Positions 15,916 to 21,948 of a stretch of DNA of 23,728 nt are shown piece by piece. Made by a program: the position numbers and the translations under genes. Source of the stretch: JBBQVS01 sp038211295 (GTDB lineage: Bacteria > Chloroflexota > Ktedonobacteria > Ktedonobacterales > Ktedonobacteraceae); the NCBI GenBank assembly GCA_038211295.1, contig JBBQVS010000061.1, positions 1 to 23,728 of the forward strand. The letters run 5' to 3'. Each line of letters starts with the position of its first letter. The first letter of the stretch is position 1. The notes beneath the pieces are model-generated. The model saw only the letters and a program-made list of their open reading frames with translations, was not told the origin of the DNA and searched no databases.

Positions 15916-15966
15916 TTCTATAGAATATATATCATAGTCCAAAGCAAATAATGTATACTCTATAGA
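15916..15966 (+). promoter_or_regulatory. Paired TCTATAGA palindromes before the radical SAM gene
   Basis: TTCTATAGAA (15916-15925) and TCTATAGA (15959-15966) are perfect palindromes with centres 42 bp apart, about four helical turns. The second abuts a -10-like TATACT at 15954-15959. Their spacing and promoter overlap suggest a looped operator pair; this is inference. Confidence 0.35.
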
Positions 15967-16018
15967 AGCTTGTTATGACACAATGAGGCAGCGTCTACCA
16001 TAGAGAAAGGCTGGGCTA

Positions 16019-17440
16019 ATGGTTGAAGTTTTGAAACAGACACGGAGTATTTGTTCCACATGTGGAGATATCGTTCCCGCCGCGTATGAAGTACGCTCCG
16101 ATGAACAGGTCTTTTTCACACGCACCTGTCCCACACATGGCGTAGTTGATACCAACCTCGGCTACCACGCGTGCTTCTATCGGAAGTCATTTCAGGTTGA
16201 AAAGGTTATGATTGCGCGATATGGCGATGGCGGAGACGTCGATATTTCTCAGGGACTCTCTCCCTTCCCGCTCCGCAAGCCTGCGGGCCTCGCGATTATA
16301 GAGGTCACAGAACGGTGCAACCTGACCTGCCCTATGTGTTACGCATATTCAAGCCCCTCGGAACGTGACTACTCACTCGAAGAGATCGAGTTGCGCCTTG
16401 ACCAACTGATCGCGGTTGAGGGCAAGGGTATCTCGCTGCAAATCTCCGGCGGTGAACCGTCCGTGCGTAAAGACCTTGACCAGATCGCGGCAATGGTCAA
16501 ACGGAAAGGCTTTGGACAGCTAGAGATGGTGAGCAACGGCATCCGTCTGGCACGCGAACCAGGGTTTGCCCAGAAGCTTGTGGAATGGGGCTTTACCTCC
16601 GTTTACCTGCAATTCGATAGCACACGTCCCGAAGATATCATCAAGCTACGCAATGAAAACCTCTGGGATGTACGGGTGCAGGCAATCGCCGCCCTTGAAC
16701 GCGCCCATCTGCCTTCGACACTCGCAGTTTCGCTCTATGACGGCCTGAACACTGACCAGATCCAACAGGTCATTCACTTCGCATGGCTGCACCCAGATAC
16801 TGTATGCGCGATTGCGTTTCAAGCCGCGACACCCTTTGGACGCTTTCAGGTTGACAACTCCAATGGTGAAGAGGAAGAGCAAAAGCCCTTACGCAAGCTG
16901 CGGATGCCCGAAATTCTTAAACTCATCGAGGAGCAGGCGGGCGTTTCACAAGACCTCTTCTTTCCCGTTGGCGAGGGGTCGCCACTCTGCAACACATTCT
17001 CGCTGCTCAAGCATACAAAGAATGGCTACAAGCCAATCGCGCCGAATTTCACTCTGAAAGAATTTATGGAAGTGGTAGGGCCACGCCCGAACATGACCTT
17101 GCGAATGCTGACGCGTGGACGTGCCGCCATCTTGCCACAACTGGTCACAAATATTGGTGGTAGCCTCAAATTGATGAAGACGCTCTGGCCTCACATCGGT
17201 ACAGACCCATCGTTTTGGACGAGCCGCAAGACGCTCACGCTCTTCGTCAAGCCGTTTATGGACGAGAGCGACATCGACATGAGCCGCATCGAACGGTGTT
17301 GCTTCCACAACGCATCACCACGCGGCGTAATGTCCTTCTGTGCGCTGAATGCGAAGATGCGTCCGGCCCAACCCCATGCACAGGAAAGCGCGTTTGTCCC
17401 CTTGCCAACACGCCGCGCCAAGCAAACCATACCAAATTAG
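16019..17440 (+). CDS. Radical SAM protein resembling MJ0619 / tetraether lipid synthase (Tes)
   Basis: The 473-aa radical SAM enzyme has its SAM [4Fe-4S] motif CNLTCPMC at C100, C104 and C107. An N-terminal metal-binding pattern C12, C15, C37 (with H40 in CPTHG) precedes it, and ISGGEPSVRKDL follows as the SAM-binding segment. Additional Cys occur at C324 in SPLCNTFSLL and at C427, C428 and C441 in RIERCCFHNASPRGVMSFC. This N-terminal CxxC...CPxHG plus C-terminal CC.H...G...FC layout is what I know from the MJ0619 family, whose archaeal members join lipid tails to make tetraethers. One auxiliary-cluster Cys before SPLC seems replaced (GEGSPLC). AGAAAGG 9 nt before ATG 16019 supports the start. 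A role in bacterial membrane-spanning lipids is possible but unproven; another C-C coupling or methylation is equally open. Confidence 0.75.
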   Translation: MVEVLKQTRSICSTCGDIVPAAYEVRSDEQVFFTRTCPTHGVVDTNLGYHACFYRKSFQVEKVMIARYGDGGDVDISQGLSPFPLRKPAGLAIIEVTERCNLTCPMCYAYSSPSERDYSLEEIELRLDQLIAVEGKGISLQISGGEPSVRKDLDQIAAMVKRKGFGQLEMVSNGIRLAREPGFAQKLVEWGFTSVYLQFDSTRPEDIIKLRNENLWDVRVQAIAALERAHLPSTLAVSLYDGLNTDQIQQVIHFAWLHPDTVCAIAFQAATPFGRFQVDNSNGEEEEQKPLRKLRMPEILKLIEEQAGVSQDLFFPVGEGSPLCNTFSLLKHTKNGYKPIAPNFTLKEFMEVVGPRPNMTLRMLTRGRAAILPQLVTNIGGSLKLMKTLWPHIGTDPSFWTSRKTLTLFVKPFMDESDIDMSRIERCCFHNASPRGVMSFCALNAKMRPAQPHAQESAFVPLPTRRAKQTIPN

Positions 17441-17464
17441 TACACGATAAACATCTGGAACAAA

Positions 17465-17502
17465 CCACGCACGTTTTCTTTTCTCAAAGAAAACGTGCGT
17501 GG
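17465..17502 (+). terminator. 17-bp perfect hairpin between the radical SAM and glycosyltransferase genes
   Basis: Arms 17465-17481 and 17486-17502 (CCACGCACGTTTTCTTT and its complement) pair perfectly around a TCTC tetraloop. It lies 24 nt after the radical SAM stop and 27 nt before the glycosyltransferase start. No T-run follows the stem, so it may be a partial terminator or mRNA-stabilising element within an operon, not a full stop. Confidence 0.55.
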
Positions 17503-17529
17503 CATTACTTTGAAAGGCGACCTTTGAGA

Positions 17530-18213
17530 ATGCTTTTCTCAATCATCATGCCTGTGTTGAATGAGGCGGCAGTCCTCGAACAGTATCTTTTGACACTGCA
17601 ACAACACTTCGTGGGTCACGAGTATGAGTTACTTATTGTCGATGGTGGCAGCGCGGATACAACCGTGGCTATCGCGGAATGCTACGGGCGCGTCATTCAT
17701 TCAGCGCGTGGTCGGGCCGCCCAGATGAATAGCGGAGCGAAGGTGGCGCGGGGCGAGGTATTTATTTTTCTACACGCCGACACCCAGTTGCCCGACGATG
17801 CGTTCATAGCAATTCAGCAAGTGCTACAGACGCAAAACGTTGTCGGGGGCGCGTTTCGCCTGCGCTTCGATTGTCAAAAAGTATCCTACAAACTCGTTGC
17901 CAGCATCACAAACTTGCGTTCAGCTATCACACACATCTTCACAGGCGATCAAGCCTACTTTATACGGGCCAGAAGCTTTCGAGCGATTGGCGGCTATCCA
18001 GAGCAACCACTTATGGAGGACATTGAAATCATTACACGATTGCATGCTATAGGAAGTGTTGTCCTGCTATCGCAGTATGTCACCACATCCGCACGCAGAC
18101 ACGAGCACATAGGGTTGTTGCGAAGCGTGCTATTTATGTGGTATCTCCGCACGCTCTATACATTTGGCATCTCGCCCTTGCGTTTACAACAGATGTATAC
18201 CGATATCCGTTGA
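17530..18213 (+). CDS. Glycosyltransferase of the TIGR04283 (rSAM-associated transferase 2) type, copy 1
   Basis: This compact family 2 glycosyltransferase has 227 aa. Visible motifs are SIIMPVLNEA at the N-terminus, LLIVDGGSADTT, the RGRAAQMNSGA loop, the metal-binding FLHADT, GGAFRLRFD, FTGDQAYF and MEDIEI with SARRHE near the C-terminus. These match the family first defined as rSAM/selenodomain-associated transferase 2, some members of which are annotated as arsenosugar biosynthesis enzymes. ATG 17530 gives the canonical N-terminus; GAAAGGCG is 12 nt upstream, a rather long spacing. Copy 2 starts 11 nt after its stop. The upstream radical SAM gene is not ArsS, so an arsenosugar role should not be assumed. 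Confidence 0.85.
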   Translation: MLFSIIMPVLNEAAVLEQYLLTLQQHFVGHEYELLIVDGGSADTTVAIAECYGRVIHSARGRAAQMNSGAKVARGEVFIFLHADTQLPDDAFIAIQQVLQTQNVVGGAFRLRFDCQKVSYKLVASITNLRSAITHIFTGDQAYFIRARSFRAIGGYPEQPLMEDIEIITRLHAIGSVVLLSQYVTTSARRHEHIGLLRSVLFMWYLRTLYTFGISPLRLQQMYTDIR

Positions 18214-18224
18214 AAGGAAAACCG

Positions 18225-18905
18225 ATGCCACACCTCTCAATCATTATTCCAACATTCAACGAAGAGAAATGCATCGAAAGCACGTTACTGCATGTGAAAG
18301 CATGTGCGCCCGATGCCGAAATACTCGTCGTAGATGGCGGTAGTCACGATCAAACACTAATGCTCGCAGGGAAACATACGCACGTCATTACAGCAAAGCG
18401 TGGACGCGGCGGACAACTCAACGCTGGCGTGGCCGCAACACAGGGGGATATCCTGCTCTTTTTACACGCCGACACGTTGCCCGACACGGCTGGCATTGAT
18501 GAGCTGCTTGTGACAATGCAGAACGGGCAGGTAGATGGGGGCGCGTTCCGAATGCGTTTCGATGACACACGTTCTGTGTACCGCCGTATCTGCGCGAATA
18601 TCACACAACGTTCGCTTCGCACAAGAAGCTATACAGGCGATCAAGCCATTTTCGCGCGTCGCACAAGCCTGCAAAAATTCGGCGGCTATCGTGATTGGCC
18701 TTTCATGGAGGATGTCGAGTATAGCGAACGCATGAGTAAAGGTGGACACGTTGTGTTGCTCGAAAGCGAGGTCGAAACATCGGCGCGTCGGCACCAACGT
18801 TGGGGACTGTTACGCACACAGCTGACCGTTGTACTCATTCGCGTTCTTTACCTGCTCAAGGTTCATCCCGCAACCTATGAGTGGCTCTGGCCTCCGATAC
18901 GATAA
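18225..18905 (+). CDS. Glycosyltransferase of the TIGR04283 (rSAM-associated transferase 2) type, copy 2
   Basis: This 226-aa paralogue of the preceding gene has the same motif order: SIIIPTFNEEKCI, LVVDGGSHDQT, RGRGGQLNAGVA, LFLHADTLP, GGAFRMRFD, YTGDQAIFARR, FMEDVEYSERM and SARRHQRWG. AAAGGAAA about 6 nt before ATG 18225 supports the start, and the 11-nt gap to copy 1 means co-transcription. By eye the two proteins share roughly 40% identity, so they are an old duplication and probably act on different acceptors or in sequence. It is likely cytoplasmic or membrane-peripheral; no clear membrane segment is present. Confidence 0.85.
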   Translation: MPHLSIIIPTFNEEKCIESTLLHVKACAPDAEILVVDGGSHDQTLMLAGKHTHVITAKRGRGGQLNAGVAATQGDILLFLHADTLPDTAGIDELLVTMQNGQVDGGAFRMRFDDTRSVYRRICANITQRSLRTRSYTGDQAIFARRTSLQKFGGYRDWPFMEDVEYSERMSKGGHVVLLESEVETSARRHQRWGLLRTQLTVVLIRVLYLLKVHPATYEWLWPPIR

Positions 18906-18977
18906 GGAAGTACTCCATACGTACCCTCAAGACTCTACTATTCGTTTGAAAAGTAGAAGCAAAAATAAAGAGCTGTT

Positions 18978-19826
18978 ATGACTAAAAATACTTCACAAGC
19001 GGAGGGGGAGGGTGACTATCAAGAGCAAACGGAGACGATAGTTGAGGAAGCACGAAACGACGAAGGCCCGATTATAGAACATACAGGGAAAGAAGCGCAA
19101 CCTGCGCCAACAGGAGTCGTGTGGACTCCGCGCTTTATTGTGCTATTTTTCCTGACGGCAGTTCTCGGACTCAGCATAGAAAGTCTGCTCACACAGGGCT
19201 TGCTCAACGGATTTTACAGGGCTGAATGGGTCACGCTTGTGCAGGTAGTGCTCGTTCTGATAGGTCTGATTGTACTCATAAGACAAGGCAAATCGCAATG
19301 GATACGGGCAGGTGCAGTTATCGGCTGTATCTGGGCTGTCCTCACAGGGATGAGCTATGTGGCGGTATTACTCGGTATAGGCGGCAGGTCAGGGATACTG
19401 GCACAGTTTCACGCGACAATGGCATGTGCGTTGCTTGGCACGTATATCTGCTTCTCGACGCATCGTATCCCGTTCCGACGCTGGGATAGTCTTTTCTTCT
19501 GGCTTGCTCCACCTGGCGGCGGAATCGCGGTTCTCGTTCTCTACAGTATCGCGAGAGCAGAGCCACATCATATTCGCGTGCTGGTTGACGCGGCTACAAC
19601 AGTACTGCTCTCTCTCTGTGTCTCCATCTGGTGGCTACGTCCCTCTTGTTGGAGAAGCCAACCATGCGTTACCTTCCTGCTAGGTATTGCGCCGCTCTTA
19701 CTCTTACTGTTGCCACGCGTCCCCACAGATAACAACGGAACACCACTTTTTCTGGCACAGGTACTCCTACTTTGCACGCTACTGGGGGTGATGCGTGTGC
19801 TACAAGGAGAACTACAACAAGCATAG
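18978..19826 (+). CDS. Multi-pass membrane protein of unknown function
   Basis: I do not recognise a family for this 282-aa protein. Residues 1-48 are polar and acidic (EGEGDYQEQTETIVEEA) and presumably cytoplasmic. From about residue 52 the chain is almost entirely hydrophobic with about eight membrane-spanning segments, for example VTLVQVVLVLIGLIVLI, ATMACALLGTYICF and GIAPLLLLLLP. No catalytic motif or conserved charged pair inside the membrane stands out. The ribosome binding site is weak (AAAGAG about 10 nt before ATG 18978). It follows copy 2 of the glycosyltransferase by 72 nt on the same strand, so it could belong to that operon. It ends 7 bp before the convergent CPBP protease gene. 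Confidence 0.72.
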   Translation: MTKNTSQAEGEGDYQEQTETIVEEARNDEGPIIEHTGKEAQPAPTGVVWTPRFIVLFFLTAVLGLSIESLLTQGLLNGFYRAEWVTLVQVVLVLIGLIVLIRQGKSQWIRAGAVIGCIWAVLTGMSYVAVLLGIGGRSGILAQFHATMACALLGTYICFSTHRIPFRRWDSLFFWLAPPGGGIAVLVLYSIARAEPHHIRVLVDAATTVLLSLCVSIWWLRPSCWRSQPCVTFLLGIAPLLLLLLPRVPTDNNGTPLFLAQVLLLCTLLGVMRVLQGELQQA

Positions 19827-19833
19827 CCGCGCT

Positions 19834-20658
19834 TCAGGCACGTATCACACCATGCATGACAAGCACGATTACGAGCGTTGCGATACCATTATTGAGCATA
19901 TGAAGCAGAATACCGGGCCAGAGCGAACGCGTGCGCCAACGAATAAAAGCAAGAGCGAGGCCGATAAAGAAGAGAACCGCGAACGAGCCGGGGTCAGCGT
20001 GAGCAAGAGCGAAAAGAAGTGAGCTGAGAACGATTGCCACCCCTATCGGCATTCGATTGAGAAAGCCCGCGAAGACAAAGCCACGAAAAAAGGTCTCTTC
20101 ACAGATTGGCGCGGCGACCACGCTCGCGATAAGCGTGGCGTAGGTTGTGAATGGCGCGTCTTTGCTTTGGCGCAAGATAGCCTGATCGTTTGTCTGCAAG
20201 CCCAGGTGAAAAAGCATAATGATATATTGATAAAGCCCGTTGATGAGGTAGAAACTGAGAAACAGCAGAATAATCAAGCCGAGACTGGGAAGCCACTGAA
20301 ATTTTCTGAAGCCGAGCGCGAAAAAAATCGGCCTACTACGATGTTCGGAACGGTTGCCGACACGCGGCGCGGTACGAGTGGCAAAGTAGAAGGGGGCAAT
20401 CAGAAAGACCGCTTCGGCAAGCAATGAAAAGAAGAACACAATAAACGCACCTGTCAGGTCTGCCTGTGGCGAAAGGCGCGTGGTACGGGGTGTACCTGCC
20501 GATTTATTGAGAGTTGTAAGGCTAACCGCGAAAATCATCCAGGGAACAAGAGTTACAACCAGACCAGTTAGCGTTTGTCGTACCGTCCAGGGAGTTTGTT
20601 CTAGTTTCTGCTCAACCACTGTTTCTCTCTCTCGCCTTTCCATGTACAAGTATACCAT
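19834..20658 (-). CDS. CPBP-family intramembrane metalloprotease
   Basis: The 274-aa multi-pass membrane protein carries the CPBP (CAAX protease and bacteriocin-processing, Abi) motifs. EETFFRG has E187, E188 and R192; the F...H motif appears as FALAHADPG with H220; and a polar HMLNNG sits in the last membrane segment. Members are glutamic-type intramembrane proteases that cleave near the membrane surface; many roles remain unassigned. Residues 1-20 are a charged cytoplasmic head. The start at 20658 is supported by AAGAGG 8 nt upstream on the minus strand; an internal ATG five codons later lacks a site. It is convergent with the membrane protein gene ending at 19826. Its substrate is unknown, and no peptide precursor was found beside it. 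Confidence 0.88.
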   Translation of the reverse strand: MVYLYMERRERETVVEQKLEQTPWTVRQTLTGLVVTLVPWMIFAVSLTTLNKSAGTPRTTRLSPQADLTGAFIVFFFSLLAEAVFLIAPFYFATRTAPRVGNRSEHRSRPIFFALGFRKFQWLPSLGLIILLFLSFYLINGLYQYIIMLFHLGLQTNDQAILRQSKDAPFTTYATLIASVVAAPICEETFFRGFVFAGFLNRMPIGVAIVLSSLLFALAHADPGSFAVLFFIGLALAFIRWRTRSLWPGILLHMLNNGIATLVIVLVMHGVIRA

Positions 20659-20709
20659 AAAGATGGCCTCTTTGTCTGTAGGAATACTTCTATTGTTCTA
20701 AAGATGATA

Positions 20710-20763
20710 TGGTATACTACCTTCATCGCAAATTTATTACAGGAAACACACAGTCAGGAAGGA
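20710..20763 (+). promoter_or_regulatory. Extended -10 promoter and ribosome binding site of the small Cys-rich gene
   Basis: TGGTATACT (20710-20718) is an extended -10 element, preceded by TTGTTC at 20693-20698. AGGAAGGA at 20756-20763 is a good Shine-Dalgarno 7 nt before the TTG at 20771 and fixes that start. Confidence 0.55.
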
Positions 20764-20770
20764 CATCCGG

Positions 20771-21049
20771 TTGGCAGGCACATTACATACTGATCCATCT
20801 GAAAACTCGAATTGGCGTAAGCATAGAAATGCCTGCCCATTTTATCGTGAGCGTTGGTTTCCATGCAACGATGTTGGGGCAGGAGAACCAATGTATCAGG
20901 TCTTCTGTTTGAAAAACACTCCCCCCGTCACACAAGAAGAGCAAGAAAAGTGTTTTCGGAGTAAGACGGAATGCTGGCGGCTCGCAGAGAAAAAGCGAGC
21001 GCAACAGCGTCCCTCTTCTACTGAAGAGACACCATTTGCCTCGCTATAA
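20771..21049 (+). CDS. Small cysteine-rich protein of unknown function
   Basis: This 92-aa hydrophilic protein starts from TTG (AGGAAGGA upstream; no in-frame ATG gives a comparable product). It has five cysteines, C22 (in ACPFY), C32 (PCND), C46 (VFC), C61 (KCF) and C68 (ECW), with several aromatic residues between them and a basic, Ser/Thr-rich tail. There is no signal peptide or membrane segment. The spacing suggests a small metal- or Fe-S-binding fold, but I do not recognise a family. It has its own extended -10 promoter and shares a strong bidirectional terminator with ndk. The protein-like composition and clean transcription unit argue for a real gene, but comparison with relatives would be needed to be sure. 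Confidence 0.6.
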   Translation: MAGTLHTDPSENSNWRKHRNACPFYRERWFPCNDVGAGEPMYQVFCLKNTPPVTQEEQEKCFRSKTECWRLAEKKRAQQRPSSTEETPFASL

Positions 21050-21093
21050 AAAAGCGTGTGCCGTATACAAGTAGTATACGACGCACGCTTTTT
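21049..21093. terminator. Bidirectional terminator between the small Cys-rich gene and ndk
   Basis: An outer stem AAAGCGTG/CACGCTTT and an inner stem CGTATAC/GTATACG surround an AAGTA loop, with a run of A on the left and T on the right. It lies between the converging genes and serves both strands. Confidence 0.88.
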
Positions 21094-21105
21094 GCTTGAG
21101 GTAGA

Positions 21106-21555
21106 CTATTCGTGAATCCAGGGTTCACTGGCAACCGTATAGCTAACCAGTTCTTCTGGCTTGAAGAACAGAGCGATTTCTTTCGCCGCGTTCTCCGCGC
21201 TATCAGAGCCATGAATGATGTTGAAGCCAATCTCGATGGCGTAGTCGCCACGAATTGTGCCAGGGACTGCCTCGGCGGCGTTGGTCGCGCCCATTGTTGT
21301 ACGCGCGACGCTGATCGCCTTTGGGCCTTCTAGCACGCCAACGACAACCGGACTCGACGTGATGTGTTTGACAAGCCCAGGATAAAACGGTTTGCCTTTG
21401 TGCATGCCGTAATGCTCCTCGGCGAGTTGTGGCGTAATATGAATAAGTTTGAGTGCGGCGAACTTGAGTCCGCGCTGCTCAAAACGTGTAAGTACGCTGC
21501 CAATAATGCCGCGTTGTACCCCTTCGGGTTTTACAATGATAAGTGTCTGCTCCAT
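21106..21555 (-). CDS. ndk: Nucleoside diphosphate kinase
   Basis: The enzyme exchanges the gamma-phosphate between nucleoside tri- and diphosphates through a phosphohistidine. The 149-aa protein is complete: LIIVKPEGVQRG at the N-terminus, ARTTMGATNAAEA, GTIRGDYA and the active-site NIIHGSDS with H115. It acts in the cytoplasm, usually as a tetramer or hexamer. AAGGAG lies about 13 nt upstream of the ATG at 21555, longer than usual. It is last in a probable operon behind the TPR and Roadblock/LC7 genes (24-nt gap), and a bidirectional terminator closes the unit. Confidence 0.97.
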   Translation of the reverse strand: MEQTLIIVKPEGVQRGIIGSVLTRFEQRGLKFAALKLIHITPQLAEEHYGMHKGKPFYPGLVKHITSSPVVVGVLEGPKAISVARTTMGATNAAEAVPGTIRGDYAIEIGFNIIHGSDSAENAAKEIALFFKPEELVSYTVASEPWIHE

Positions 21556-21579
21556 GAAAAAATGGTAGCTCCTTCGTAG

Positions 21580-21927
21580 TTAATAGCTTGCGACCAGTTG
21601 TATTACCTGGCGACAAACTTTCTTCATTTCCGAGCGGATGCGCCCGATGTTGCCGGGACCACGCGTTGTCACAACGAGAATGAGATCACCCGCTTCTTCC
21701 ATTTGAATAGTCCCATTTTTGGTCTCGATAATGATACGGTGAGTTTCCCCCTGACTGATCTGAGTGGTGTAGCTTGTTGTGGAGCCAAAAGCGGCTGCCG
21801 ACATTGCGCCGATGACTTCTTCGTCTTCGCTATGAAGTGTGCCAGAGACGATAAGGCCGTCTTTCCCGACGATGATTGCCCCATACACGTCGTCCAGGTC
21901 GGTCAAGCATTGTAGAATTGTTTCCAT
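21580..21927 (-). CDS. Roadblock/LC7-domain protein
   Basis: The 115-aa protein is a single Roadblock/LC7 (MglB-like) domain. It has a short N-terminal helix, a GAIIVGKDGLIVSG strand pair, a helix around VIGAMSAAAFGSTTS, then HRIIIETKNGTIQM and the LILVVTTRGPGNIGRIRSEM end. Bacterial members are dimers that regulate small Ras-like GTPases of the MglA type or act as scaffold partners. No GTPase gene is in this window. GAGAGGGA 8 nt before the start supports 21927. It lies 21 nt after the TPR gene and 24 nt before ndk, so the three are probably co-transcribed. Confidence 0.88.
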   Translation of the reverse strand: METILQCLTDLDDVYGAIIVGKDGLIVSGTLHSEDEEVIGAMSAAAFGSTTSYTTQISQGETHRIIIETKNGTIQMEEAGDLILVVTTRGPGNIGRIRSEMKKVCRQVIQLVASY

Positions 21928-21948
21928 GATAAACGTCCCTCTCTCTGG

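Noticed and set aside
16019..17440. ArsS arsenosugar radical SAM protein
   Set aside because: The N-terminal CxxC...CPxHG block and the length of 473 residues differ from ArsS; the cysteine layout fits MJ0619/Tes-like proteins.
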